From RZZS01 sp964491785 (GTDB lineage: Bacteria > Pseudomonadota > Alphaproteobacteria > Micavibrionales > Micavibrionaceae): DNA of 64,000 nucleotides. The stretch covers positions 186,001 through 250,000 of the forward strand of contig CAZBGS010000002.1 of the NCBI GenBank assembly GCA_964491785.1, in the 5' to 3' direction. The notes under the pieces were generated by a model that saw nothing but the letters and a program-made list of their open reading frames with translations, made no database searches and was not told where the DNA came from. The translations under genes and the position numbers were made by a program. How positions within the stretch are numbered: the stretch's first letter is position 1; each line of letters opens with the position of its first letter. Shown one piece after another: positions 48,854 to 58,226 of this stretch.

Positions 48854-50986
48854 ATGCCACTGACGTCGGCCCTCTCCGGAAGCGGGGGCTCACATTCCGG
48901 TAAAGTTCAGCTAAGCAAAGAGAACCTGCGATTGCTTATCGAGCTTTCACCTGTGCCGGTTGGCAGGAATTATCTGCAAAGATCTTTCGAACCAAGCGAT
49001 ACTCTTGAAAAAGATATGGAGCGGATGCTCCGGGAACTTGTCAGAGAGGATCTGATAGAAGCTTACGGCAAGCACAAATTCGTTGCCGCCAGCCCATGGG
49101 CAGATATTGCGATTGCCACAGCCATGGCTTCCGACGATCCCTGGCACCCGGTCGCCCTGCATGTTCATAATTTGCCAGAGCAAATTCCGGTTACGATAAG
49201 CCTTTCGCGAAACCAGGTTCGCAAGCACAGCATCAAGCCCGGGGACACTCTGCTCTGCAAGCTTACCAGAGGCGATGCTTTCAGGCTTCAGGCGCAATTT
49301 TTGAAAAGCGTCAAGACAGGCCATCCTGTAAGACTTGCCGGATATTTCAATAAAACGGTTGCCGGAAATACCTTCACGCCCGGAAATACCACGATAAAAG
49401 GCAAAATGAAGCTTGTGGACGACGCCGGGATTTCCAACGGCAATGGCCAGAAGAAGGTTTGTATCGTCGAGCTTCCACCGGATTTCGATGTCAGCCATCC
49501 CGCCGTTATTCTGTCCACCGACCAGCACCGTGATACGCTTACCGGACAGCATGTAGACGACATAATCCTGAACAGGTACGGCGCGTATATTCCGCGAGGC
49601 TGGAAAACCGCCATTCTTCGCGCCGCAAAAAAGACGGAAGTACCTCAGGAACTGCTTGAGGGCCGCCCTGTCGTCACCGGCATAAGCATTGACCCCGCCA
49701 AAAAAGACGTGGAAATCGACGACCTGATTTATGCGGAGGAGACTCCATTCGGCTTTTTGACGAGGGCGATCATTTCCGATGTGGCGGCGCTGATAAGACC
49801 GAATACCACCCTTGACCGCGAAGCGTTCAGAAGAGGAAACAGCTTTTACCTGTCGGCGATGGATATACCAATGCTGCCTCCAGAAATCAGTCTTGAAAAG
49901 GGATCGCTGGTTCCGTTCGAGGACAGGCCGGCGATATGCATCGAGATCCAATACGACCACTCCGGCAAGATCATCGAGAACCGGATTTATCCCGCAATCG
50001 CACATTCCTCGGGCGCATATACCTATGAGGAGTTCGGGGAGCTTGTTGTTAACGGTTCGGACAATCCCTGCATTGAGGCTTTGCGGAACTTCAAGGAAAA
50101 ATTTTCGCTCAGGACGCCTCCGAAATTAAGGACTTTCCTTGAAAGGGAGGGCAATTACAACCACTTCGTCGGCGGCTCGATAGTCGAGACGATGATGGTC
50201 AGAGCGAATGCTGCAACAGCCGCTTTCCTTGCGTCTAGAGACGCTGTTTTTCCTTTTAGGAACAACGGGCCTAGTCTCGATAGCGTGATTTACGACGCCG
50301 CAAGGCAGAAGCTTATGGCGCTTGGAATTACGCTTCCCGAAAAACTGGAGAGCCACAACCAGCTAAAAGATCTGCTGCTAAGGTCGCTAGAAGGTATCGG
50401 ATCCGGGAATGTGTTCAGCAAGGCACAGAGTATTCTGGCAGGCCTGATCGAAAAAGCGCATTATTCAATATCAAACTGCGGACATTACGGCCTCGGGCTG
50501 CACGAGTATACGCATGCGACATCGCCGCTGCGCCGTTATGCCGATCTTCTGGTGCAGAGGGCGCTATACAGGGAATTCAGCAAGGTCGATCCAAGATGGC
50601 ACCCTTTGGCGCAGACGACTCTGGAACAGCGGAGTATGGAAAAGATGATTTCTCATTTGAATATTCAAAACAGTATTCAGAAAAATCTGCGCCTGTTCTC
50701 CAGTTCCTCGCCGCTTCTTGGAGAAATGTCTTATCTGCAGGGAAATGTGATGAAGGTTACCGTGAAGGAGATAACCGATCTTGGTCTGGTCGTGTTCTTC
50801 CATCACAACGGTTTCCATGAACTGATCCCGGCAGAGAGGCTGAGCGGCGATTATCATATAGACCAGCAGAGAAAATGCCTGACCTTTCAGGACGGGAGAA
50901 CCGTTACGAACGGCGGCGCATTGCTGGTATCGGTGAGAAATATCAATCATTCGGGAATCGAACTTAACGTACAAGCCCCTGCTTGA
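48854..50986 (+). CDS. Divergent RNase II/R-family exoribonuclease
   Basis: This 710-residue protein has the RNB domain of processive 3'-5' exoribonucleases. The C-terminal signature HEYTHATSPLRRYADLL is typical. The N-terminal catalytic motif reads ISIDPAKKDVEIDDLIY: D280, E287, D289 and D290 stand where RNase II has D201, D207, D209 and D210, so one Asp is a Glu and there is one extra residue. An N-terminal winged-helix-like region (about 15-80) and cold-shock-like segments precede it. A short S1-like tail (GLVVFFHHNGFHELIP) follows. It is shorter and more divergent than RNase R of related bacteria; substrates may differ. Confidence 0.82.
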   Translation: MPLTSALSGSGGSHSGKVQLSKENLRLLIELSPVPVGRNYLQRSFEPSDTLEKDMERMLRELVREDLIEAYGKHKFVAASPWADIAIATAMASDDPWHPVALHVHNLPEQIPVTISLSRNQVRKHSIKPGDTLLCKLTRGDAFRLQAQFLKSVKTGHPVRLAGYFNKTVAGNTFTPGNTTIKGKMKLVDDAGISNGNGQKKVCIVELPPDFDVSHPAVILSTDQHRDTLTGQHVDDIILNRYGAYIPRGWKTAILRAAKKTEVPQELLEGRPVVTGISIDPAKKDVEIDDLIYAEETPFGFLTRAIISDVAALIRPNTTLDREAFRRGNSFYLSAMDIPMLPPEISLEKGSLVPFEDRPAICIEIQYDHSGKIIENRIYPAIAHSSGAYTYEEFGELVVNGSDNPCIEALRNFKEKFSLRTPPKLRTFLEREGNYNHFVGGSIVETMMVRANAATAAFLASRDAVFPFRNNGPSLDSVIYDAARQKLMALGITLPEKLESHNQLKDLLLRSLEGIGSGNVFSKAQSILAGLIEKAHYSISNCGHYGLGLHEYTHATSPLRRYADLLVQRALYREFSKVDPRWHPLAQTTLEQRSMEKMISHLNIQNSIQKNLRLFSSSSPLLGEMSYLQGNVMKVTVKEITDLGLVVFFHHNGFHELIPAERLSGDYHIDQQRKCLTFQDGRTVTNGGALLVSVRNINHSGIELNVQAPA

Positions 50987-51046
50987 TTTATAGATAATTA
51001 TGGGTTCAGATGTAAGCAGTTACTGGTTCCACATTTTTAAATAATC

Positions 51047-51628
51047 ATGGCTTACAAACTGGAAACCGCAAAGATACTTATCGTCGACGATATGGCGCCG
51101 ATGCTTTCGCTGACCAAATCGATTTTGAATATTTTCGGCTTTAGGGAAGTTTATACGGCCAACGATGGAAAGACCGGCTTCGAGCTGTTTTGCAAATACA
51201 GCCCCGATCTGGTGATTACCGACTGGATAATGGAGCCTGTGGACGGGCTGGAATTCGTCTCCAGAATTCGCAAGGACGCTTTTTCCCCAAACAAATACGT
51301 ACCTGTGATCGTCATGACCGGGTTCAGTTCGCGGATCAGAGTCGAGGCCGCGCGCGATCAGGGGATTACCGAGTTTCTGGTCAAACCTTTTACAGCAAAG
51401 GATCTTTATTCGCGTATCGAGCACGTGATCGAAAAGCCAAGAAGGTTTGTCGACTGCGACTCATTCTTCGGCCCCGATCGCAGGCGCAAGCGCGGAGATA
51501 ACTACGAGGGGCCCAAAAGAAGAGAAGACGACACGATAATCCGGCAGGCGCCACAGACCCCCGAAGAAAAAGCTATTGCCGAAACGCTTCGCAAACTGGC
51601 CGAAGACGCAAGAAATAAAACGAGATAG
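51047..51628 (+). CDS. CheY-like response regulator with extended C-terminus
   Basis: Residues 8-130 form a receiver domain with the acidic pair in LIVDDM, phosphoryl Asp in VITDWIMEP, Thr in VMTGF and Lys in LVKPF. The remaining 60 residues are basic and disordered (PDRRRKRGD, PKRREDD) and end in a helix. No output domain is present, so it acts by protein contact, as in chemotaxis or motility. It is the first gene of a three-gene operon; spacing to the next is 11 bases. Confidence 0.9.
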   Translation: MAYKLETAKILIVDDMAPMLSLTKSILNIFGFREVYTANDGKTGFELFCKYSPDLVITDWIMEPVDGLEFVSRIRKDAFSPNKYVPVIVMTGFSSRIRVEAARDQGITEFLVKPFTAKDLYSRIEHVIEKPRRFVDCDSFFGPDRRRKRGDNYEGPKRREDDTIIRQAPQTPEEKAIAETLRKLAEDARNKTR

Positions 51629-51639
51629 GGCCTTTTATT

Positions 51640-52140
51640 ATGAAAGAAAAGAAGAAACCCAGATATGTCAATCCGCCCAATATTCTCAAACAGAAGGTAG
51701 GAGGAGGAGGCATTCCGGATACGGCGCTGGAGAAAGGCCAGGAGGTTATCTCCACCAACAAGATCGATTTCGCCCCTTATGCCGAGAATTATTTGACAAA
51801 GCTTTCAGCGGTAATAAACGACTTCACCCAAGGAAAACTGAATAACAAGGAAGTCATTGAAAAACTTGCCGACCCGGTAATGCAGCTGAAGGCCAATGGC
51901 GGAATGTTCAATTACGAGCTGATAACAAGAATTGCCGACACTGTTCTGTTATTGCTGGATAATATTCCGGAGCTTAATGAAGATGCCTTGAAAATAATCC
52001 GCGCGCATCAGGACAGCTTGCAGATTATTGTCGCGTCCAGGCTGAGAGGGACGGGAGGCAGAGAGGGAATTATGCTGGAAAACGAACTTTCCGGGGCATG
52101 CGCGCGCTTCTATAAAAAATACGGGATAACACCCCAATAG
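51640..52140 (+). CDS. Helical companion of the response regulator, unknown function
   Basis: This 166-residue protein starts with a basic, Gly-rich segment (PRYVNPPNILKQKVGGGGIP). A helical core follows (DFAPYAENYLTKLSAVINDF, NEDALKIIRAHQDSLQIIV). The position immediately after a receiver protein and the helical bundle suggest it may be its partner, for instance a phosphotransfer or flagellar/chemotaxis adaptor. I cannot find the HPt histidine motif with confidence. No family is recognised. Confidence 0.65.
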   Translation: MKEKKKPRYVNPPNILKQKVGGGGIPDTALEKGQEVISTNKIDFAPYAENYLTKLSAVINDFTQGKLNNKEVIEKLADPVMQLKANGGMFNYELITRIADTVLLLLDNIPELNEDALKIIRAHQDSLQIIVASRLRGTGGREGIMLENELSGACARFYKKYGITPQ

Positions 52141-52174
52141 AAATCTGATAGTATCGTTTCAAGAGGATAAAAGA

Positions 52175-52354
52175 ATGACGTCGATACCAGCAGCTATTAC
52201 CGCCCAGATGGCGCTCGTCCAGCAAAACTTCGCGATGAGCATGATCAAACAGACGGCGCAGATGCAGCAGAGCGTCGTCGCAATACTTGAAAGCGCCGCC
52301 GAAAGCGTTCCGGTTTCCTCTTCGCGTGGCGGAATAGTCGATATCAGCGTTTAG
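52175..52354 (+). CDS. YjfB-like putative motility protein
   Basis: This 59-residue peptide (MTSIPAAITAQMALVQQNF, then MSMIKQTAQMQQSVVAIL) resembles the YjfB family of small motility-associated proteins. AGAGGA precedes the ATG. It lies 34 bases after the companion gene, so receiver, companion and YjfB-like peptide appear to form one operon, which supports a role in motility or chemotaxis. Confidence 0.7.
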   Translation: MTSIPAAITAQMALVQQNFAMSMIKQTAQMQQSVVAILESAAESVPVSSSRGGIVDISV

Positions 52355-52364
52355 AGCAAAGTCA

Positions 52365-53303
52365 TCACCCTTCCAACGCTGGCTGGAGTTCGTCGAGCAA
52401 TTCGATCACATGTTCCTTGTAAGGCATGCATTGAAGCGGATTGTCGCCGGTGCATAGATAGCTGGCTGCCGCAGCCTTGCGCAGTGATTCCGGTATGGAA
52501 TCCCGGTCGTGGATACCGGCGGCGAAGGTACCGAAGAAACAATCGCGGGCGTATATGCTGCCCCCCGCTTGCCTGCCCCCGAACTGCGGGGCCTTGAGAC
52601 GCCATTGTCGGCCCTGTCGGGTGGCGGCGAGGCAGTCGCCGTTATCAGAAACAATCACGCAGGCGAGATTGACCAATCCGGCAAGCTCGCGCGCGAGGCT
52701 GGATATATCAGGGTGGTTATTTATTCCATATAGTTCCGCAAGCAACCTTGCCGCACCTTCACCGGCAAGAAGACAGTCGATCAGGACAAGATCTTTCTTG
52801 GCCGGAATTGAGGCGTTTATTTCAGAGAGATCTAGCATTGTGGCCGCATTACCCGCTTTTGCCTTTTCGAGCAGTTCAAGGTTTACGGCGGCGGGCAGTT
52901 CGGTCTGAAGCAGCAGGATATTGCCGGGAACGAGAATTTCCTCCGGAACTTGCGCGGAAGAAACTTCCGCGTTGGCACCGGCAAAATGCAGGGTGGTTTT
53001 TGCCCCCTCTTGATCTGTAATCGCGATTCGGCAGCCGGTGGGCAGGTCTGATTCAACGATGCCCGAAGTCATTACTCCCAGACGGCGGACGCGGGTAACG
53101 ACCTGCTGGCTGGAGGGATCGGAGCCTGTCCTTGAAACCAGCGCGGTTCTTACCTCCCACCTGGCCGCGGCGAGCGACTGTGCAAGCGCCTTGCCGCCAT
53201 GTATGGTCATGGCTTCGGAAGCTTCGTTTCCGGTGCCGGGAGATAGCGGCGAAAGCGTCCGGAATTTCTGTTCCGAATAGATTGATCCAACGACTATCAG
53301 CAT
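52365..53303 (-). CDS. PfkB-family sugar kinase with degenerate anion-hole motif
   Basis: This 312-residue protein has the ribokinase fold: HGGKALAQSLAAARW (GGxxxN-like), VSRTGSDP, and an NH2-terminal MLIVVGSIYSEQKF. The usual DTTGAGD motif near the C-terminus is reduced to GGSIYARDCFFGTFAAG, keeping the catalytic Asp but losing the GAG anion hole. Activity on a common sugar is therefore doubtful. It overlaps nothing and is convergent with the YjfB-like gene. Confidence 0.75.
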   Translation of the reverse strand: MLIVVGSIYSEQKFRTLSPLSPGTGNEASEAMTIHGGKALAQSLAAARWEVRTALVSRTGSDPSSQQVVTRVRRLGVMTSGIVESDLPTGCRIAITDQEGAKTTLHFAGANAEVSSAQVPEEILVPGNILLLQTELPAAVNLELLEKAKAGNAATMLDLSEINASIPAKKDLVLIDCLLAGEGAARLLAELYGINNHPDISSLARELAGLVNLACVIVSDNGDCLAATRQGRQWRLKAPQFGGRQAGGSIYARDCFFGTFAAGIHDRDSIPESLRKAAAASYLCTGDNPLQCMPYKEHVIELLDELQPALEG

Positions 53304-53386
53304 GACAGGGGCGCCTGACTGTTATAGGTTTGTTCGTTGATAGAAGTATGACATGCCGGTGCGCGATCGACAAAGAGAGCTTTAAA

Positions 53387-54607
53387 ATGAATTATGAACA
53401 TTTTTTTCAGTCCCGGGTCGACGAACTTAAAAAAGAAGGCAGATACCGGGTCTTCGCAACGCTGGAGCGTATAAGGGGACAATTTCCGCAGGCCGTCTAT
53501 CACGCGCCGGACGGATCGCGCAAAAAGGTCACCATCTGGTGTTCCAACGACTATCTCGGGATGGGCCAGAATCCTTCCGTACTCAAGGCGATGCAGGAGG
53601 CGATATTCCGCAGCGGAGCCGGGGCCGGCGGGACGCGCAACATTTCCGGCACCACAATATATCATCAGGAGCTTGAAGAATCCCTTGCCGACCTGCACGG
53701 CAAGGAAGCGGCGCTGGTGTTCTCTTCCGGCTATGTCGCCAATGAGGGGGCGCTTAGCGCTCTGATAAGGCTGCTTCCCGATTGTGTGGTATTTTCCGAC
53801 TCCCTAAATCACGCCTCTATGATCCATGGCATGAAAAGCGGCGGGAGAGAGAAAGTCATCTTCCGCCATAACGACCCGGAGCATCTGGAGACGCAGATCA
53901 AAAGCGTCGATCCTTCGAGGCCGAAAATCATCGCTTTCGAATCGGTATATTCGATGGAAGGGGACATATCCCCCATCCGGGAAATCTGCGAGATTGCTGA
54001 AAAACACAACGCTCTTACCTATCTCGACGAAGTCCACGGGGTCGGCCTGTACGGGCCGCGCGGGGGAGGAGTAGCCGAGGAGCGCGGGCTGATGGACAGG
54101 GTGGACATTATCGAGGGCACGTTCGGCAAGGCTTTCGGTCTGATGGGCGGGTATATCGCGGGCAAGGCGGCGATTGTCGACGCGGTGCGTTCGTTCGCTT
54201 CGGGTTTTATCTTCACGACCTCCCTGCCCCCGGCGATTCTTGCAGGCGCAAGGGCCAGCGTCGAGCATTTAAAGGTTTCCACGCTTGAGCGGCAAAAGAT
54301 ACGTCTCAACGTCAGGCGTCTGAAAGACAGGCTGGAGCGCGAGGGGCTGAATTACATGAAAGGCGAAAGCCATATCGTGCCGCTGGTCGTCGGCAACGCG
54401 GTGTGCTGCAAGGCGGTGACCGACATGCTTATGGATCGTTACGATATCTATGTCCAGCCGATCAACTATCCAACGGTTCCCAAGGGGACGGAGCGCATGC
54501 GCCTTACCGCCACCGCCGCTCATTCAAACGAGCAGATCGACGCGCTTTGCGACGCTCTTGTCGAATTGTGGAGCGAGCATCACGTTTTTCAGTACGCGGT
54601 CGCATAA
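53387..54607 (+). CDS. hemA: 5-aminolevulinate synthase (Shemin pathway)
   Basis: This PLP enzyme condenses glycine and succinyl-CoA to 5-aminolevulinate, the first step of heme synthesis in alphaproteobacteria. PLP-binding Lys248 lies in EGTFGKAFG, at the same number as in Rhodobacter capsulatus ALAS. GAGAGGTRNISGT, the SDSLNHASMI loop and LDEVHGVGLYG are all present. I chose ATG 53387 (406 residues); an upstream in-frame start has no support. This gene is a strong phylogenetic marker. Confidence 0.97.
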   Translation: MNYEHFFQSRVDELKKEGRYRVFATLERIRGQFPQAVYHAPDGSRKKVTIWCSNDYLGMGQNPSVLKAMQEAIFRSGAGAGGTRNISGTTIYHQELEESLADLHGKEAALVFSSGYVANEGALSALIRLLPDCVVFSDSLNHASMIHGMKSGGREKVIFRHNDPEHLETQIKSVDPSRPKIIAFESVYSMEGDISPIREICEIAEKHNALTYLDEVHGVGLYGPRGGGVAEERGLMDRVDIIEGTFGKAFGLMGGYIAGKAAIVDAVRSFASGFIFTTSLPPAILAGARASVEHLKVSTLERQKIRLNVRRLKDRLEREGLNYMKGESHIVPLVVGNAVCCKAVTDMLMDRYDIYVQPINYPTVPKGTERMRLTATAAHSNEQIDALCDALVELWSEHHVFQYAVA

Positions 54608-54620
54608 CACGGCAAGAGTG

Positions 54621-55283
54621 TCAAAGGCCGGTAATTTTGAGGAGGTCTTCCAGCTTGTCGGCTATAAAGCAGGGGCTTTGATTTTTAAGGCGCTGCGCGT
54701 TATGCGCTCCCCAGGTGACGCCGCAGGTCGTGGCTCCGGCGTTGTTGCCCATGGCGATATCGGCCTCGGCGTCGCCGACCACAAGAATCTGCGGGCCTCC
54801 CTCTATCCCCAGGGCATCGAGACATTTGTATACAGTGTCCGGCGCCGGCTTGTAATTTGTCACCATGTCAGAGCCGATTACCACGTCAATCCAGGATATT
54901 ATTCCAGCTTTTTCACAGCTGAATACAGCCGGTTCGGTGCGCTTGCTGGTGGCGATACCTGTATAGATTCCCGCTTCGCGAAGAGCCTTTAACATCGCGG
55001 GCACGCCCTCGAAAGGCTTCAGCAGCCCCGATTCCAGCATTTCGCGGAAATAGCCGAAATACACCTTGTATGTATCTTCCCTGTTTATTTTTGAAAACTG
55101 CGGGCCGGCGAGTTTTTCGAAATAGATCTCAATCGGGATGCCCATGTAGCTGATAACGGCTTCTTTTTCCGGTTCGGGAAGACCGAAGTCGCGGAATGTC
55201 CGCTGGACGGAAGCCGCCACAAGAGACGCAGAATCTATCAAGGTTCCGTCCAGATCGAAAAGGACGGCAGTATATTTTGCCAT
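54621..55283 (-). CDS. HAD-family phosphatase (phosphoglycolate phosphatase-like)
   Basis: This 220-residue enzyme has HAD motif I FDLDGTLID, the small helical cap, motif II TGIATSKRTE, motif III Lys in NYKPAPDT and motif IV VVGDAEADIAMG. It is typical of Gph-like phosphatases. The ATG at 55283 is in good context. It is 20 bases downstream of the TetR gene, likely cotranscribed. Confidence 0.9.
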   Translation of the reverse strand: MAKYTAVLFDLDGTLIDSASLVAASVQRTFRDFGLPEPEKEAVISYMGIPIEIYFEKLAGPQFSKINREDTYKVYFGYFREMLESGLLKPFEGVPAMLKALREAGIYTGIATSKRTEPAVFSCEKAGIISWIDVVIGSDMVTNYKPAPDTVYKCLDALGIEGGPQILVVGDAEADIAMGNNAGATTCGVTWGAHNAQRLKNQSPCFIADKLEDLLKITGL

Positions 55284-55303
55284 TTTTTGTAAAACCCCCG
55301 GTT

Positions 55304-55885
55304 TTATAATCCCAGTTTCCCGACCATTTTCTCGGCATTGCCAAGCGCCCGGTCGAGCGAAGCCATGGTGGATGAGAGATCGGAACTATCATCCTTCGCC
55401 CAGTCGCATAACACTTTCAGATAAATCGCTGTCAGACCAGCCAATTTTGCCGCGCCGCGCAGGCCGTTCGTACTGATTCCGGCAGCCTCCATCATCCAGT
55501 TCATAGAGGCGGCGATATGGGGGGCGCCGATAACGGCCTGCTTGGGATCGAAGCGGAAAGAGCGAAGTATGGAAGTAATCGCCTTGCGATCTTCTTTCAT
55601 CAGTTCGAAGCGCTCCATCATGATGTCGAAAAGACGGTCTCGCGGCGATTCGGCTTCTCCGGCCAGGCCCATATTCTCCAGCACCTTTTTATTCAGGCGA
55701 CGTTCGTATTCGGCAAGCAGCTGGGATTTTTCCTCGAATTCCTCGTAGATTTCGGAAAGCGGCAAATCAGATCTGGCGGCGATCCCTGCAAAAGTCACGT
55801 TTTCCCATCCGGCCTCGCAGGCGAGATGCAGGGCGGCGTCCAGTATCTGCTTTCTTTTATCTTTTCTGCTGTGTTTTTCCGGCAT
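55304..55885 (-). CDS. TetR-family transcriptional regulator
   Basis: The first 60 residues hold a TetR helix-turn-helix (RKQILDAALHLACEAGWENVTFAGIAARSDLPLSEIYEEF). The C-terminal domain (about 120 residues, with ISTNGLRGAAKLAGLTAIYLKVLCDWAKDDS) binds an unknown ligand. It resembles the COQ9-like/TetR group in part. It is divergent from the adenosine kinase gene across about 80 bases and may control that gene or the HAD gene. Confidence 0.88.
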   Translation of the reverse strand: MPEKHSRKDKRKQILDAALHLACEAGWENVTFAGIAARSDLPLSEIYEEFEEKSQLLAEYERRLNKKVLENMGLAGEAESPRDRLFDIMMERFELMKEDRKAITSILRSFRFDPKQAVIGAPHIAASMNWMMEAAGISTNGLRGAAKLAGLTAIYLKVLCDWAKDDSSDLSSTMASLDRALGNAEKMVGKLGL

Positions 55886-55967
55886 GGGTCTTTCCTGTTG
55901 TCAAAAGATAATCTAACCTTCCTGCCCTGAAACGCAATCCATTAACTCGAAATGAGAGAAGAGCCAA

Positions 55968-56981
55968 ATGTCAGAAGCCAAATTCGATGTCGCCGCGGTA
56001 GGGAACGCGCTTGTGGACGTACTTGCCCATGCGGAGGACAGGTTCATCGAGGAACAGAAGAAAAGATTTGGAATGGAAAAAGGCTCGATGATGCTGATCG
56101 ATATGGAACGGGCCGAGCAGCTTTACGATTCCATGGGGCCGGGGATCGAGTCTTCGGGCGGGTCGGCGGCGAACACCATCGCAGGCATTGCCTCATTCGG
56201 CGGCCTTGGAGCATATATAGGCAAGACCGCTGACGATCAGCTCGGACAGGTTTTCCGGCACGACCTGCATGCCCTTGGAATACATTACCAAACCGAGCCG
56301 CTGAATTCCGGCCACAAAACCGGGCGCTGCCTGATTCTGGTCACGCCGGACGCGCAGAGAACGATGAACACCTATCTCGGCGCGAGTTCCGAGCTTGGGC
56401 CGGAGGATATAAACAAGGATCTCATTTCATCCGCGGAAGTCACTTATCTGGAAGGATATCTTTTCGACAAGGAGCCCGCCAAGCTGGCCTTTATCAAGGC
56501 GGCGGAGATAGCGCATGCGGCCGGTCACAAAGTGGCGCTGACCCTTTCCGATTCGTTTTGCGTCGATCGCCACCGCCATGATTTCCTTTCGCTGGTAAAG
56601 GGGCATGTCGATCTGCTGTTTGCCAATGAGGAGGAAATCAAATCGCTGTTCCTGCAGCATGAGTTCTCGCTGGCGCTCGAGGCTGCGCGCGAAAACTGCG
56701 GTGCGGCGGTGATCACCCGCGGAGAGAAAGGCGCTCTGGTGCTGTCAGGAAAAGAGGTTTTCGAGATCGAGCCGGAAGAAGTGGATCTGGTGGTAGACAC
56801 CACCGGGGCGGGCGACCAGTTCGCAGCCGGGTTCCTTTACGGTTATACCCGGGAAATGCCGCTGGAGAGATGCGGCCGCCTTGGAACGATAGCCGCCGCG
56901 GAAGTGATTTCACACATGGGCCCCCGGCCGGAGAGGCGTTTGCGGGATCTTATCGCGGATTTCGACGATCTTTCGGGGTAA
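55968..56981 (+). CDS. Adenosine kinase (PfkB family)
   Basis: This 337-residue PfkB enzyme matches bacterial and eukaryotic-type adenosine kinases: AVGNALVDVLA, SSGGSAANTIAGIASFGG, GYLFDKEPA, FANEEEIKSLF and the intact DTTGAGDQFAAGFLYG. It salvages adenosine to AMP, or acts on a related nucleoside. It ends nine bases from the convergent glycosyltransferase gene. Confidence 0.9.
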   Translation: MSEAKFDVAAVGNALVDVLAHAEDRFIEEQKKRFGMEKGSMMLIDMERAEQLYDSMGPGIESSGGSAANTIAGIASFGGLGAYIGKTADDQLGQVFRHDLHALGIHYQTEPLNSGHKTGRCLILVTPDAQRTMNTYLGASSELGPEDINKDLISSAEVTYLEGYLFDKEPAKLAFIKAAEIAHAAGHKVALTLSDSFCVDRHRHDFLSLVKGHVDLLFANEEEIKSLFLQHEFSLALEAARENCGAAVITRGEKGALVLSGKEVFEIEPEEVDLVVDTTGAGDQFAAGFLYGYTREMPLERCGRLGTIAAAEVISHMGPRPERRLRDLIADFDDLSG

Positions 56982-56989
56982 GCCCGTGA

Positions 56990-57943
56990 TCAATGCTGGC
57001 GATTCCAGAAGCGCGCCATCTCTTTCAAGGCCGCTTCGGCTGTCAGGGACGCCATCAGGCATGGGGCGGTTTCCGGGGTGTAACCCTCGTAACCGGTAAG
57101 CTCGTCATAGGTCTCGGGTGTGCGCACATATGTGCAGTGCGCGCCCCATGGCCGGTAAAGATGCGGATAGCTCGGGCCGAACAACCCCACGGTCGGGGTT
57201 CCCGCCGCCGCCGAAAGATGCATCAGCCCAGAATCATTGCCGATATAGACAGTGCAGCGTTCCAGCGCCGCCGCCGCCATCGCGGGATCGGTCTTGCCAA
57301 CGAGGTTGATCAGCAACTCGTCGGGGATGGCTTCGATCACCGGCCTTGCCTGATTTTCCTCGCCCGGGGCCCCAAATACCGCGATCCTTGAGAAAGGAAA
57401 CAGCCCCTCAGGTCTGATCAGACCGGCCAGAAGATCGATGAAACAGCCCGGAGGCCAGATTTTTCCCTGCCAGTTGGCTGTAGGCCCGACTCCGATCACC
57501 GGGCCGCCGGAGGGAATGAGCGACGACGCCCGCTCCCTCTGCTCGTCGGAAATCCACAGGCGCGGTTCCGGCACAGTGGCAAGCTTCATTACCGCGGCGT
57601 TCTGTTCGACCTTGTGCAGGCTGCGGTCGATATGCCGACCGAAACGCCAGATTTCCCGCGAAACCACGAGGCGCGAAACTATGCTGTTTCGCAGATCAAC
57701 CACCAGATCCCAGCGAGTCCGGCACACCTTCTTCCAAAGGTTAAGCCAGTGCTCCCCATGCGGCAGTTTTTTCATGGTTATGATTTGCTTAAGGCCGGGA
57801 ACATTGCGGAATATCGCCGCCGGCAACGGCCCGCATGCAACAGTGATCTCGCATCCCGGATAGCGGTTGATTATATGATCAAGCAAACCGGTCGTTAGGA
57901 CGGCATCGCCCAGAGGATTGGAGGTGATAAACAGGACTTTCAT
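56990..57943 (-). CDS. Glycosyltransferase family 9 (heptosyltransferase-like)
   Basis: This 317-residue protein has the GT9 fold of ADP-heptose:LPS heptosyltransferases: NPLGDAVLTTGLLDHI at the start and GNDSGLMHLSAAAGTPTVGLFGPSYP in the donor-binding domain. The acceptor is LPS core or another glycan. The start ATG at 57943 follows AGGAGTGAC. Confidence 0.9.
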   Translation of the reverse strand: MKVLFITSNPLGDAVLTTGLLDHIINRYPGCEITVACGPLPAAIFRNVPGLKQIITMKKLPHGEHWLNLWKKVCRTRWDLVVDLRNSIVSRLVVSREIWRFGRHIDRSLHKVEQNAAVMKLATVPEPRLWISDEQRERASSLIPSGGPVIGVGPTANWQGKIWPPGCFIDLLAGLIRPEGLFPFSRIAVFGAPGEENQARPVIEAIPDELLINLVGKTDPAMAAAALERCTVYIGNDSGLMHLSAAAGTPTVGLFGPSYPHLYRPWGAHCTYVRTPETYDELTGYEGYTPETAPCLMASLTAEAALKEMARFWNRQH

Positions 57944-57984
57944 GTCACTCCTGATTCCTTCCAGGTCAGAGGATAAGGTAAGAA

Positions 57985-58221
57985 TTACCCGCCAAGACCG
58001 ATTTCATAATCCTCGATCACCGGGTTGACGAGCAGCTTGTCGCACATGCTGCGCAGGGCCGCTTCGCTGATATCGTCCGGAACCTCCATGGTAATGACCT
58101 TGCCCTGGCGAACCTCGCCGATTCCTTCGAAGCCCAGGCCTTCGAGGGCATGGCCGATGGCCTTGCCCTGCGGGTCGAGGACGCCCTTTTTCAGCATTAC
58201 CGTGATCGTGGCTTTTTTCAT
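57985..58221 (-). CDS. purS: Phosphoribosylformylglycinamidine synthase subunit PurS
   Basis: This 78-residue protein is the PurS subunit that bridges PurL and PurQ in the FGAM synthase complex. KKGVLDPQGKAIGHALEGLGFEG and the closing NPVIEDYEI are characteristic. It follows purC by five bases and is cotranscribed with it. purQ is encoded on the other strand about 1.3 kb away rather than next in the operon, which is unusual. Confidence 0.95.
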   Translation of the reverse strand: MKKATITVMLKKGVLDPQGKAIGHALEGLGFEGIGEVRQGKVITMEVPDDISEAALRSMCDKLLVNPVIEDYEIGLGG

Positions 58222-58226
58222 TTGTC

